Assembly: GCF_023541015.1 (NCBI RefSeq)
Contig: NZ_JALNPR010000004.1
Location: 186,001 to 250,000 of the forward strand
DNA: 64,000 nt
Source of the DNA: Marivivens donghaensis
GTDB lineage: Bacteria > Pseudomonadota > Alphaproteobacteria > Rhodobacterales > Rhodobacteraceae
Direction of reading: 5' to 3'
Positions within the stretch are counted from its first letter, which is position 1. The number at the start of each line of letters is the position of its first letter. The notes beneath the pieces are model-generated. The model had not been told where the DNA came from and searched no databases. It saw nothing but the letters and a program-made list of their open reading frames with translations. Both the position numbers and the translations under genes were made by a program. Positions 47,047 to 55,617 of this stretch are shown here, piece after piece.

Positions 47047-48192
47047 TCACGCTTGTGCTTCGATTTCTGCTTCGAATGCCCACTCGAGCCACGGAAGCAT
47101 TGCTTCGATGTCCGAGGTTTCGACGGTTGCACCACACCAGATACGCAGACCAGCAGGCGCGTCACGGTAGGCACCCACATCCAGCGCAACACCTTCTTTT
47201 TCGAGACGTTTTGCTACGGCCTTGGCAAATGCAGCGCCGTCTTGGATGCGGTCGTCGGTGAACTTCAGGCAAACCGAAGTGTTCGAACGAATGTCGTCGG
47301 AAACAGCAAGGTTAGCGATCCAGTCGCGAGTTGCGCAAAAGTCCCAGATGGCCTGAGCGTTGGCGGTCGAACGTGCGATCAGTGCATTCAGGCCACCGAG
47401 GTTTTGCGCCCATTTCAGCGCAACAAGGTAGTCCTCAACAGCCAGCATTGACGGCGTGTTGATCGTTTCACCAACAAAGATACCTTCGATCAGCTTGCCG
47501 CCTTTGGTCATGCGGAAGATCTTTGGCAGCGGCCATGCAGGAACGTAAGTTTCGAGGCGTTCAACAGCGCGTGGGCTGAGGATCAGGATGCCGTGGGCAC
47601 CTTCGCCGCCCATAACCTTCTGCCAAGAGAAGGTCACAACGTCGAGTTTGTCCCAAGCGAGGTCCATCGCGAAAGCAGCGGAGGTCGCATCACAAATGGT
47701 CAGGCCAGCGCGGTCCGCAGGGATCGCATCGCCAGACGGCAGGCGAACGCCCGAAGTGGTGCCGTTCCAAGTAAAGACAACGTCGTTGTCAAAGTTCACT
47801 TTGGTGAAATCGACGATTTCGCCATAAGCAGCTTTGTGAACGTTTGCGTCTAGTTTCAGCTGTTTCACCACGTCGGTGACCCAGCCTTCGCCGAAGGATT
47901 CCCAAGCGACCATGTCGACGCCACGAGCGCCGAGCATCGACCACATGGCCATCTCAACAGCGCCAGTATCAGACGCCGGAACGATGCCGATGCGGTAGTC
48001 GGCGGGAACGCCGAGAATTTCACGGGTGAGGTCGATTGCCTCTTTCAGCTTTGCTTTACCAACAGCAGCGCGGTGAGAGCGACCCATCGGGGCGTCGGCG
48101 AGCATATTGAGTTCGAAGGCTGGAATCTTGGCGCAGGGGCCGGAAGAAAAACGCGCATTTGCCGGACGCGTTGCCGGAGTCTCTTTGACCAT
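47047..48192 (-). CDS. serC: Phosphoserine aminotransferase
   Basis: PLP enzyme for the second step of serine synthesis, also used in vitamin B6 synthesis. The 381-residue product starts [18 protein letters not shown] and has the PLP lysine in [14 protein letters not shown]. This is the long alphaproteobacterial SerC type (about 380 residues). The open frame runs on to 48642, but AAAGGG correctly precedes ATG 48192 and the upstream part has no family character and overlaps serB. It heads serC-serA. Confidence 0.95.
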   Translation of the reverse strand: MVKETPATRPANARFSSGPCAKIPAFELNMLADAPMGRSHRAAVGKAKLKEAIDLTREILGVPADYRIGIVPASDTGAVEMAMWSMLGARGVDMVAWESFGEGWVTDVVKQLKLDANVHKAAYGEIVDFTKVNFDNDVVFTWNGTTSGVRLPSGDAIPADRAGLTICDATSAAFAMDLAWDKLDVVTFSWQKVMGGEGAHGILILSPRAVERLETYVPAWPLPKIFRMTKGGKLIEGIFVGETINTPSMLAVEDYLVALKWAQNLGGLNALIARSTANAQAIWDFCATRDWIANLAVSDDIRSNTSVCLKFTDDRIQDGAAFAKAVAKRLEKEGVALDVGAYRDAPAGLRIWCGATVETSDIEAMLPWLEWAFEAEIEAQA

Positions 48193-48251
48193 TTCTGGTA
48201 CCCTTTCAGATAAGCGCCTCTCGTTGGGGAGAGGTGTCCCGCTGCTGGACA
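48193..48251 (-). promoter_or_regulatory. Candidate serC leader RNA motif
   Basis: Upstream of serC (minus strand) two hairpins lie side by side: TGTCC-AGCAGC-GGGACA-type arms (48235-48251) and CCTCTC/GAGAGG (48217-48234), ending about 15 bases before the SD. Alphaproteobacteria are known to carry a conserved serC RNA motif at this place. I matched by position and two-hairpin layout only, without an alignment. Confidence 0.5.
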
Positions 48252-48415
48252 TATGCGGCAGTGCAGAAAGCTGCAATGGGGAAAATGACGCTTGTTTTCG
48301 GCAAAAGGTCGCAATTGAACCATCAGCGACTACTATCGGAAACTTCGGACCTGCTTGGCAGCGGCTTAGGGATATGCGAAACGCTAGCGAAACCAGTCGT
48401 AACCGGAGTTGTCCG

Positions 48416-49291
48416 ATGTTCACCGTCACCCTTCTTTGTGCGCCATCCGAGCGGAAAATCGAAACGCCATTGGTGGAATCGCTCCGTAATGCGTGGGGCG
48501 GTGGCGACGCGATCTGGTTGTCGGTTGATGAGGTAGCGGAGTTCGAAGTGCCCGTAGAGCCGTCGAATTTTTGGGATGTTTGGTCCGATCTGCAGTCGAA
48601 TGGGATCGATTTGGTGATCCAGCCGACCGAAGGACGTCGCAAAAAGATGCTCCTTGCCGATATGGATTCGACGATGATCCGTCAGGAATGCATCGATGAA
48701 CTGGCCGCCGAAGCTGGCGTAGGTGAACGGGTCGCAGACATCACAAAGCGTGCGATGAATGGCGAGTTGGATTTCAACGGCGCTTTGGAAGAGCGTGTTG
48801 GCCTTTTGGCAGGGTTGGATGAGGCTGTTATCGGACACGTTCTGAATACCCGCATCACCCATATGCCAGGCGGTTATGAACTGGTGCAGACAATGAAAGC
48901 ACAGGGCGGTTACGCGGCCTTGGTGTCTGGCGGATTTACCGCGTTCACATCACGCATCGCTGCAGCGTTGGGGTTTGATGAAAACCGTGCGAATACCCTG
49001 ATTGCCGAAGGCGGCAAGCTGACGGGTAAAGTCGGCTACCCGATCCTTGGTCGCGAAGCGAAGGTTCAGGCGCTGGAAGAGATCACAGCGCGTCTGGGTA
49101 TCTCAGAGGCCGATGTGATTGCCGTTGGTGATGGCGCGAACGACCTCGGTATGCTCGGTCGTGCGGGCACTGGCGTGGCGCTTCACGCGAAGCCAAGTGT
49201 GCAGGCAGAGTGCAACGTTCGTATTAACCACGGCGATTTGACCGCGCTCCTCTATCTGCAGGGGTATAAACGCAGCGAGTTTGTATCCTAA
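48416..49291 (+). CDS. serB: Phosphoserine phosphatase
   Basis: Last step of serine synthesis. The 291-residue protein has an N-terminal ACT-like part (about residues 1-75) and a HAD domain with LLADMDSTM (residue about 80), LVSGGFT as motif II, and [11 protein letters not shown] as the Mg motif. The frame is open from 48107, but ATG 48416 has GGAG seven bases upstream and homologues start here. It is divergent from serC, and all three serine genes are therefore together. Confidence 0.96.
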   Translation: MFTVTLLCAPSERKIETPLVESLRNAWGGGDAIWLSVDEVAEFEVPVEPSNFWDVWSDLQSNGIDLVIQPTEGRRKKMLLADMDSTMIRQECIDELAAEAGVGERVADITKRAMNGELDFNGALEERVGLLAGLDEAVIGHVLNTRITHMPGGYELVQTMKAQGGYAALVSGGFTAFTSRIAAALGFDENRANTLIAEGGKLTGKVGYPILGREAKVQALEEITARLGISEADVIAVGDGANDLGMLGRAGTGVALHAKPSVQAECNVRINHGDLTALLYLQGYKRSEFVS

Positions 49292-50053
49292 GTGCTAGAA
49301 CATTCTGTCGAACTTCTCGTTCTTCTTACCGGCGCTGCGTTTGTGGCGGGCTTTATCGACTCGATCGCGGGCGGTGGTGGATTGATTACCATTCCTGCGC
49401 TGCTGATAGCTGGTCTGAACCCGATTACGGCACTCGCAACGAATAAGGTCCAAGGGTTGTTTGGCGCAGGCATGGCTGCGATCAACTATGCGCGGGCTGG
49501 GCATGTGAACCTGTTAGCCCAAATGCCCTCAGCGTTGATGTCATTTGCAGCATCGATCGCAGGTGCGTTGCTCGCCTCGTTCCTGCCCACAGATGTGATC
49601 CGCTTGGGCTTGCCCGTTTTGCTGATCGCAGTCGCGCTCTTCTTTGCATTTAAACCCGGTTTGGATGATCTGGATCGAGTGCAACGCATCAGCCCAGCTC
49701 TGTTCATGATCGCGTTCGTGCCCGTAATCGGGTTCTATGACGGCCTCCTCGGGCCAGGCACGGGGGCGTTTTTCATGCTCGGTTTCGTCGCCTTGGGTGG
49801 CTATGGCGTGCTGAAAGCGACGGCACATACAAAACTACTGAACTTTGCATCCAACGTGGGTGCGACGCTTGCCTTTGCGTTGGTTGCTAAACCGCTCTGG
49901 GTGACGGGGCTATGTATGGGCGCGGGGCAGATGGCAGGGGCTTATCTGGGCTCTAAATTGGCGATGAAAGTCGGCTCGCGCGTTATCAAACCCGTTCTAG
50001 TGATCGCCTCTACAGCGATGGCGATTAAGCTGATTTGGGATGCAATGGCCTGA
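49292..50053 (+). CDS. TSUP (TauE/SafE) family membrane permease
   Basis: A 253-residue integral membrane protein with about seven or eight hydrophobic segments. Family signatures are FIDSIAGGGGLITIPALL near residue 22, LATNKVQGLFG, and the repeat equivalent GFYDGLLGPGTGAFFMLG in the second half. TSUP proteins move sulfite, sulfonates or related anions; the substrate here is unknown. The GTG start directly abuts the serB stop. It may be cotranscribed with serB. Confidence 0.9.
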   Translation: MLEHSVELLVLLTGAAFVAGFIDSIAGGGGLITIPALLIAGLNPITALATNKVQGLFGAGMAAINYARAGHVNLLAQMPSALMSFAASIAGALLASFLPTDVIRLGLPVLLIAVALFFAFKPGLDDLDRVQRISPALFMIAFVPVIGFYDGLLGPGTGAFFMLGFVALGGYGVLKATAHTKLLNFASNVGATLAFALVAKPLWVTGLCMGAGQMAGAYLGSKLAMKVGSRVIKPVLVIASTAMAIKLIWDAMA

Positions 50054-50227
50054 GTTCAGGGCGTTCAGGCGGGAATCCGCACAATTTCGTGCGCCAATAG
50101 GACTTTCCCATAGGCCTCTTTTCTTGGTAAAGATACAACATCGAGAGAATAGATCCGCTGGCGGAACGGTGACGGTAGAGCATCGGGTGAGTGGAAGAAG
50201 AGGCAAAAACAGCTTGGAGGCTGTCTA

Positions 50228-50755
50228 ATGATTTCTGGAATGATGCGTGCGGCAGTTGTCGCTCTTGCGCTCGGTACGGCTAGTGTTGCTGTCGCGCAGG
50301 ACTCTGACAATCGCGTAGCCGCCAACACCGACTGGAGTGTCTTTGAAGGCAATGATCCGCGCGAATGCTGGATCGTTTCGGCACCCAAAGAGACAGTGAA
50401 CACACGCGATGGCAACGTGGTTGCGGTGCGCCGTGGTGATATCCTGCTCTACGTTTTCTTTAAGCCCTCTGCTGGTCTGAATGGCCAAGTGGTGTTCACG
50501 GGTGGGTATCCGTTCGCAGGTGAATCAACTGTGAAGATGGAAATCGGTGGACGCGAGTATGATCTCTACGTTCAGGGCGAAAACGCTTGGCCTGCTAATG
50601 CCGAAGCCGATGCACAGATTGTTGCGGCGATGCGTGCTGGCTCTGAAGCGGTCCTGACAGCGCGTTCCGCACGCGGCACCGTGACCAAAGATAGCTTCTC
50701 GCTTTTGGGTTTCACGGCATCGTTGGAAGAGGCTCAGCGCCGCTGCGCTGGTTAA
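50228..50755 (+). CDS. Invasion-associated locus B (IalB) family exported protein
   Basis: A 175-residue exported protein with signal peptide (MMRAAVVALALGTASVAVAQ) and a mature beta-rich domain typical of IalB: DWSVFEGNDPRECWIVSAPKE (two parts), a FFKPSAG segment and the closing KDSFSLLGFTASLEEAQRRC. Two Cys (in ECW and RRC) probably form a disulfide. In Bartonella the family is linked to invasion, but free-living alphaproteobacteria also have it and its role there is not known. GGAGG precedes the ATG. Confidence 0.85.
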   Translation: MISGMMRAAVVALALGTASVAVAQDSDNRVAANTDWSVFEGNDPRECWIVSAPKETVNTRDGNVVAVRRGDILLYVFFKPSAGLNGQVVFTGGYPFAGESTVKMEIGGREYDLYVQGENAWPANAEADAQIVAAMRAGSEAVLTARSARGTVTKDSFSLLGFTASLEEAQRRCAG

Positions 50756-50859
50756 TTTCGACCCGCTGCACCATTATTTGACTTATATTGGGGCGGAATT
50801 CTTTTGAATTCTGCCCCGAATCCTATATGAGCGCCCATCTACCCGCACCCGAGGCTGCT

Positions 50860-52041
50860 ATGACCGCGACTGCTCCGATTACCCAAGACGTCCTGACAAT
50901 CCCCCGCAAACTGCCGGAGGGAGCCAAAAACCTTGCTGGCATGACCCGCGAACAAATGCGTGAGGCATTGATCGAAGCAGGTACGCCCGAGAAGCAGGCC
51001 AAGATGCGCCTCAATCAGGTGTGGCAGTGGGTCTACCACTGGGGCGTGACCGATTTCGACGTCATGACCAACCTGTCCAAAGACTATCGCAAGATGCTCT
51101 CCGAGAATTTCGTGATTGAGCGTCCTGAGTTGGTGACAAAGCTCGTGTCCGAGGATGGCACCCGCAAATACCTCGTTCGTATTGCGGGCGGCCACGAGGT
51201 CGAGATTGTCTACATTCCTGAGGAAGGCCGCGGAACGCTGTGCGTGTCTTCCCAAGTTGGCTGCACGCTGACCTGTTCGTTCTGCCATACGGGCACGCAG
51301 AAATTGGTGCGCAACCTCACGGCCTCTGAGATCGTTGGTCAGATCATGCTGGCGCGCGATGATTTGGATGAATGGCCCGAGCCAGGCACTGGCACTGGTG
51401 ATGATGGCCCACGTTTGCTGTCTAACATCGTTCTGATGGGCATGGGCGAGCCGCTCTATAATTTCGAAAACGTCCGTGATGCGATGAAGATCACCATGGA
51501 TGGTGAAGGCATCGCACTGGGCCGTCGCCGCATCACGCTGTCGACCTCTGGTGTTGTTCCCGAAATCGCACGGACTGCCGAGGAAATTGGCTGCCTTCTC
51601 GCGGTATCGTTCCACGCAACGACCGATGAAGTGCGCGATAAGCTCGTTCCGGTAAACAAAAAATGGAACATTGAGGCCCTTTTGGACGCACTTCGCGAAT
51701 ATCCGAAGGCGACGAACAGCGAACGTATCACGTTTGAATATGTGATGCTCGACGGTGTGAACGACACGTTCGAGGACGCCCATCGTTTAGTCAAACTGCT
51801 CGACGGTATTCCAGCCAAAGTGAACCTGATCCCGTTCAACGAATGGCCGGGGGCTCCGTATAAACGGTCGTCGAACAACCGTATCCACGCGTTTGCGCGG
51901 ATCCTGATGGAAGCAGGCTATGCGTCACCAATCCGCACGCCGCGCGGTGAGGACATCATGGCCGCTTGTGGTCAGTTGAAATCCGCAACCGAACGGGCAC
52001 GTAAATCGCGCGCTCAGATCGAAGCAGAAGCGGGGCTCTAA
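50860..52041 (+). CDS. rlmN: Dual-specificity 23S rRNA/tRNA adenine-C2 methyltransferase RlmN
   Basis: Radical-SAM methyltransferase acting on A2503 of 23S rRNA and A37 of some tRNAs. The 393-residue protein has the 4Fe-4S motif C-x3-C-x2-C in [12 protein letters not shown], the MGMGEPL segment and the catalytic Cys near the end in MAACGQL. Starts at 50788, 50827 and 50860 are all in frame; 50860 has GAGG five bases before the ATG and gives the family length. A hairpin without T run follows. Confidence 0.95.
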   Translation: MTATAPITQDVLTIPRKLPEGAKNLAGMTREQMREALIEAGTPEKQAKMRLNQVWQWVYHWGVTDFDVMTNLSKDYRKMLSENFVIERPELVTKLVSEDGTRKYLVRIAGGHEVEIVYIPEEGRGTLCVSSQVGCTLTCSFCHTGTQKLVRNLTASEIVGQIMLARDDLDEWPEPGTGTGDDGPRLLSNIVLMGMGEPLYNFENVRDAMKITMDGEGIALGRRRITLSTSGVVPEIARTAEEIGCLLAVSFHATTDEVRDKLVPVNKKWNIEALLDALREYPKATNSERITFEYVMLDGVNDTFEDAHRLVKLLDGIPAKVNLIPFNEWPGAPYKRSSNNRIHAFARILMEAGYASPIRTPRGEDIMAACGQLKSATERARKSRAQIEAEAGL

Positions 52042-52049
52042 AGCCCCGC
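52030..52049. terminator. Hairpin between convergent rlmN and LOG genes
   Basis: GCGGGGCT/AGCCCCGC with a CTAA loop. There is no T run on either side, so termination is only possible. Confidence 0.45.
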
Positions 52050-52057
52050 ACATTCGG

Positions 52058-52906
52058 TCAACGTCCCGGGATAGACCCGCGCTTTTGACCCACGTTTTCC
52101 CAGTTTGCGAGCGCGTCCATCGCTTCTTCTGCTGTTTCAACATAGCGGAAGAGCGCCAAGTCTTGATCCGAGATGGTGCCCGCGTCAGCGAGTGCATCCC
52201 AGTTTATGATCTTTTCCCAGAATTTCTTACCGAAGAGTAAGAATGGAATTTGCTCCATCCGACCTGTCTGAATCAGGGTCAAACTCTCGAACATTTCGTC
52301 CAAGGTACCGAAACCACCTGGGAACACGCAAACCGCTTTCGCGCGCATCAGGAAATGCATCTTCCGAATGGCGAAGTAGTGGAAGTTGAAACACAGTTCT
52401 GGCGTCACGTATTGGTTTGGCGCTTGCTCGTGCGGAAGGACGATGTTCAAGCCGATTGATTTACCGCCTGCCTCTGCTGCGCCTCGGTTACCAGCTTCCA
52501 TCACTCCAGGACCGCCGCCCGTGACGATGACGTTCTCTTGGCCCCCATTTTTCAGCGAAAGCTCGGTCATCATGCGGGCAAAGCGTCGTGCTTCTTCGTA
52601 GTATTTCGACAGATCAGAGAGCGTCTGTGTTCGCGCCGTGGCTTTGTTTTCGGGTGCTGGAATCCGTGCACCACCGAACAGAACGATCGTTGATTCGATC
52701 TGAGCTTCGTCCATCGCCAACTCTGTTTTCAGGAGTTCGAGTTGCAGACGAACAGGGCGGAGATCTTCGCGACACATGAAATCCGTGTCCGAAAACGCCA
52801 GTTTATAGGTCGGCGACCGCGTCTGCGGAGTGTCAGGGATGTGTTTGGCGGCCTGACGGTCTTCTCCTGAGTGGCGAAGGGGGTGGCGTCGGTTGTCGTC
52901 TCTCAT
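52058..52906 (-). CDS. LOG family protein (TIGR00730)
   Basis: A 282-residue Rossmann-fold protein of the LOG/lysine decarboxylase-like group. Signs are IVLFGGARIP, TGGGPGVMEAGNRGA, and the FPGGFGTLDEMFE motif that carries the nucleotide-binding glycine run and catalytic Glu. Related members release nucleobases from nucleotides (cytokinin activation type). It is longer at the N-terminus than the ~190-residue form. AAAGG precedes the ATG. It is divergent from dapD across 86 bp. Confidence 0.88.
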   Translation of the reverse strand: MRDDNRRHPLRHSGEDRQAAKHIPDTPQTRSPTYKLAFSDTDFMCREDLRPVRLQLELLKTELAMDEAQIESTIVLFGGARIPAPENKATARTQTLSDLSKYYEEARRFARMMTELSLKNGGQENVIVTGGGPGVMEAGNRGAAEAGGKSIGLNIVLPHEQAPNQYVTPELCFNFHYFAIRKMHFLMRAKAVCVFPGGFGTLDEMFESLTLIQTGRMEQIPFLLFGKKFWEKIINWDALADAGTISDQDLALFRYVETAEEAMDALANWENVGQKRGSIPGR

Positions 52907-52992
52907 GGGTCGTGCCTTTTATTGCTCTTTGGGGGTGAAACGGTCTATAGCCCCTCGGAAGGTTCAAACCACATCTAACACCGAGAGGCCAC

Positions 52993-53820
52993 ATGTCGAA
53001 CGTCCAGCTCGAAGCTGCCATCGAAGCCGCGTGGGAAGCCCGCGATACGATCACCCCTGCGACCACGGGCGAAACCCGTGAAGCGATTGAAGATACGCTC
53101 AACGCGCTTGATAGCGGTGCACTGCGTGTTGCCGAACGTCAGCATGACGGTCAATGGCATGTAAACCAGTGGGCGAAAAAGGCCGTGCTCTTGGGTTTCC
53201 GTATCAAGGATATGGAGCTTCAGTCTGGTGGTCCGCAGGGTCACAGCTGGTGGGACAAGGTCGACAGCAAGTTCAAAGGTTGGGGCGCTGAAGACTTCCA
53301 AGCGGCTGGCTTCCGTGCTGTTCCGAACGCAGTTGTTCGTAAGTCTGCGTACATTGCCAAAGGCGTCGTTCTGATGCCGTCCTTCGTGAACCTCGGTGCG
53401 CACGTAGGTGAAGGCACTATGGTTGACACATGGGCGACCGTTGGGTCGTGCGCACAAATCGGTAAACATGTTCACCTGTCGGGTGGCGTAGGTATCGGTG
53501 GCGTTCTTGAACCGATGCAGGCTGGCCCGACCATCATCGAAGACAACTGCTTTATCGGTGCTCGCTCTGAGGTTGTTGAGGGCTGCATCATCCGCGAAGG
53601 TTCGGTGCTGGGCATGGGCGTTTACATCGGCCAGTCGACCAAAATCGTTGACCGCGAAACGGGCGAAGTTTTCTTCGGTGAAGTGCCGCCGTATTCGGTC
53701 GTCGTCTCGGGCTCGATGCCGTCGAAAAACGGTATCAACTTGTACTGCGCCGTTATTGTTAAGCGTGTAGATGAACGCACGCGTTCGAAGACAGGCATCA
53801 ACGAACTTCTGCGCGATTAA
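52993..53820 (+). CDS. dapD: 2,3,4,5-tetrahydropyridine-2,6-dicarboxylate N-succinyltransferase
   Basis: Succinylase step of lysine and diaminopimelate synthesis. The 275-residue protein has an N-terminal helical part ([10 protein letters not shown]) and a left-handed beta-helix with hexapeptide repeats in the middle ([43 protein letters not shown]). GAGAGG precedes the ATG. The succinyl-pathway partner dapE lies 3.7 kb downstream on the same strand. A terminator follows. Confidence 0.96.
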   Translation: MSNVQLEAAIEAAWEARDTITPATTGETREAIEDTLNALDSGALRVAERQHDGQWHVNQWAKKAVLLGFRIKDMELQSGGPQGHSWWDKVDSKFKGWGAEDFQAAGFRAVPNAVVRKSAYIAKGVVLMPSFVNLGAHVGEGTMVDTWATVGSCAQIGKHVHLSGGVGIGGVLEPMQAGPTIIEDNCFIGARSEVVEGCIIREGSVLGMGVYIGQSTKIVDRETGEVFFGEVPPYSVVVSGSMPSKNGINLYCAVIVKRVDERTRSKTGINELLRD

Positions 53821-53844
53821 TTATCTTTCTCATATTGAGTTTAG

Positions 53845-53876
53845 GGCGCGTCCATTTTGGGCGCGCCTTTGCTTTT
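53845..53876 (+). terminator. Terminator after dapD
   Basis: GGCGCG (53845-53850) pairs with CGCGCC (53862-53867), followed by TTTGCTTTT. Confidence 0.7.
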
Positions 53877-53887
53877 GTCGCGGCCAT

Positions 53888-54045
53888 AAAAAAGCCCCGC
53901 GAGCGGTAGCTTGCGGGGCAAAGTCGTGACGTGGGCGTGACGGAGAGTCACCCGCGTCTCTGAAAGACTGAAGCGACACCACATGCGAATGAGGTGTCTC
54001 GACGTTCACATTAGGGGCCAAATAGGTGAACAGGTCTATTCACCT
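53888..54045 (-). ncRNA. Candidate small RNA on the minus strand
   Basis: The dapD-to-54201 gap holds a second, very strong terminator that points to the minus strand: an 11-bp stem (53894-53904 with 53909-53919, one G-U) followed by TTTTTT (53893-53888). No gene precedes it on that strand. Upstream are a GGGTGAC/GTCAC-type hairpin (53933-53953), a GACACC/GGTGTC hairpin (53975-53998) and an AGGTGAA/TTCACCT hairpin (54024-54045). An orphan terminator behind three stems is good evidence for a small RNA. The 5' end and promoter are unknown, and I do not recognise the family. Confidence 0.5.
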
Positions 54046-54200
54046 AAGGGTTATTTTCGGGGATCATTTGAGTAGGTTTTGCCGATTTTCGCGGTGCAAA
54101 AGTATAATGCGGTTTGCGTCGCCACTTGAAAATCATCGCGTTCACAGTCAAACGGTCTCAACCGTTAATCATGCGCCGAACAAGGCAAGAGGGGGCCGAA

Positions 54201-54536
54201 ATGGTCAAAAAAGACACCAAACAACAGGTCTACACCCTTTTGGTACAGGTCGGTCGCAAGGAAGGTGACGGTCTGCCAGATGGCAGCACTGGCGCCGCGC
54301 TGATGTGCTATTCCAGCGGTGTTGATGAAGCTGAAGCCGTCCGCGAAACGGTTGCGATCCTAAAGCAGGCCGACTTAAATCCGCTGGACGTGACGGGTTA
54401 TGGCACTTTGGATGAACGTCTTGCCGAAGGTCACGATATCGACGAAGACGAACAGGAACTGATGCAGCGCGCACTTGAAGAAAACAGCGTGATCGTCGCG
54501 CAGATGACCCCGTTCTTTGACGATAATGACGCCTGA
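54201..54536 (+). CDS. Hypothetical protein, acidic (111 residues)
   Basis: I do not recognise this protein. It starts at ATG 54201 with GAGGGG upstream; the frame runs back to 54114 without an SD. It opens with a strand-like QVYTLLVQVGRKEGD, then ALMCYSSGVDEAEAVRETVAIL and LDVTGYGTLDERLAEGHDI, and ends in an acidic tail (FFDDNDA). The pattern is a small alpha/beta domain with alternating strand and helix, perhaps of ferredoxin-like type. Its stop is 1 bp from the convergent Hint-domain gene. Confidence 0.75.
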   Translation: MVKKDTKQQVYTLLVQVGRKEGDGLPDGSTGAALMCYSSGVDEAEAVRETVAILKQADLNPLDVTGYGTLDERLAEGHDIDEDEQELMQRALEENSVIVAQMTPFFDDNDA

Positions 54537-54537
54537 T

Positions 54538-55617
54538 CTAGCGGTTCGGGATCAATACAGCTTCGAAATTTCTGAGATGCTGCAGGTCAATTGATGGGCC
54601 TGTCGGTAGCAATTCCTGTGGCACGTCGCGCAGGATGCCGTGCTGACGCATTGCAGCGTTTTGGCGGAATGGTGCAGGGTCAAGGCTGGTCAATCGAACA
54701 CCTGTAAGTTCGAGGACGTCATGGCGGTCGAGCATGACATGGTAATACGTCACAAGATCGCTCTGACTGGTGGCCAGAACCTCGCGTCCGTCTGTCAGGT
54801 GGCCAACCTCAGTCAGCACATATTCCGTCAAGAACAGGTATTCGATTTTTGATCCGCCGAGTTCGACATGCTGGCGTGGACCGATGATCAAATCGGTTCT
54901 CGCTCCGTAATAGGGTGCACGAATGATATGTGGTGTGAACATACCGCGGGCAGGAAGCGTTTGCGTGGCGATTGATCGGATCTGAGCCGTTTCTCCATCT
55001 GCAGTGACAACCGTTGCCCCTGGTTTCAGCGTTTCAAGACGGACGTGGCCGTTGGGTGTTTCGATGATCGATTGGCCCGAGAGGGTTGCGGGCGGCCCGA
55101 CAGGTTCGATGCTATCGGCAATCGCAACGAATGTCGTTGCAGAGTCCATCTGGGTTGCTTGGGGATGTGTGCAAATGCGGTCTGCGTCCCGAAAGCACAG
55201 CGGGATCGGGGCAAAGAGATCACAGCAATAGAACTCATTGGTCGAGGTTAGGACGGCCAACAGACCCTTGCGGGCTGGTGCGTCCCATGTGAACCAGATT
55301 GCGGCGGTGCCTTTGTGGGTATGTAGGTCGGTTTTCAACGCAAAATCTGCGGTGACCTGCCCCTGCCCCATCAGCAACCGTAAGGTCCCATCTGGGTCCA
55401 AAGTCAGCCTTAGGGCGCTGTGCCACGGGGTATTTGCCGCGAACCGTAGCAAATTACGCCTGACCTTATCGGGGTCATGGATGGTTTCGATAAGCAGCGT
55501 GCCCTTGGCGATCAGGGCATCGGCCGAAACCCGTTTCACCTTGGTTTGATCACCGATTAACCCACTGGGGTGAAACCGCTGGGTACCGTTGTGATCGCGC
55601 AGGCCGATCCAACTCAT
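54538..55617 (-). CDS. Hint-domain protein (359 residues)
   Basis: A protein with a C-terminal Hint (hedgehog/intein-type) domain, recognised by the SGQSIIETPNGHVRLETLKPG entry (two parts), VVTADG, GPRQHVEL with the conserved His, and VTYYHVMLDRHDVL. The first 190 residues are a beta-rich domain I do not recognise. Rhodobacteraceae carry many secreted Hint proteins, often with RTX or adhesin parts. The canonical first Cys/Ser of splicing is replaced by Ser in the LSGQS stretch. Its ATG overlaps the stop of the upstream gene (ATGA), so both are one operon. Confidence 0.75.
   Translation of the reverse strand: MSWIGLRDHNGTQRFHPSGLIGDQTKVKRVSADALIAKGTLLIETIHDPDKVRRNLLRFAANTPWHSALRLTLDPDGTLRLLMGQGQVTADFALKTDLHTHKGTAAIWFTWDAPARKGLLAVLTSTNEFYCCDLFAPIPLCFRDADRICTHPQATQMDSATTFVAIADSIEPVGPPATLSGQSIIETPNGHVRLETLKPGATVVTADGETAQIRSIATQTLPARGMFTPHIIRAPYYGARTDLIIGPRQHVELGGSKIEYLFLTEYVLTEVGHLTDGREVLATSQSDLVTYYHVMLDRHDVLELTGVRLTSLDPAPFRQNAAMRQHGILRDVPQELLPTGPSIDLQHLRNFEAVLIPNR

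Noticed and set aside
48193-48642. N-terminal extension of the serC frame
   Set aside because: It has no family similarity, crosses the serC leader hairpins and overlaps the serB start; serC begins at 48192.
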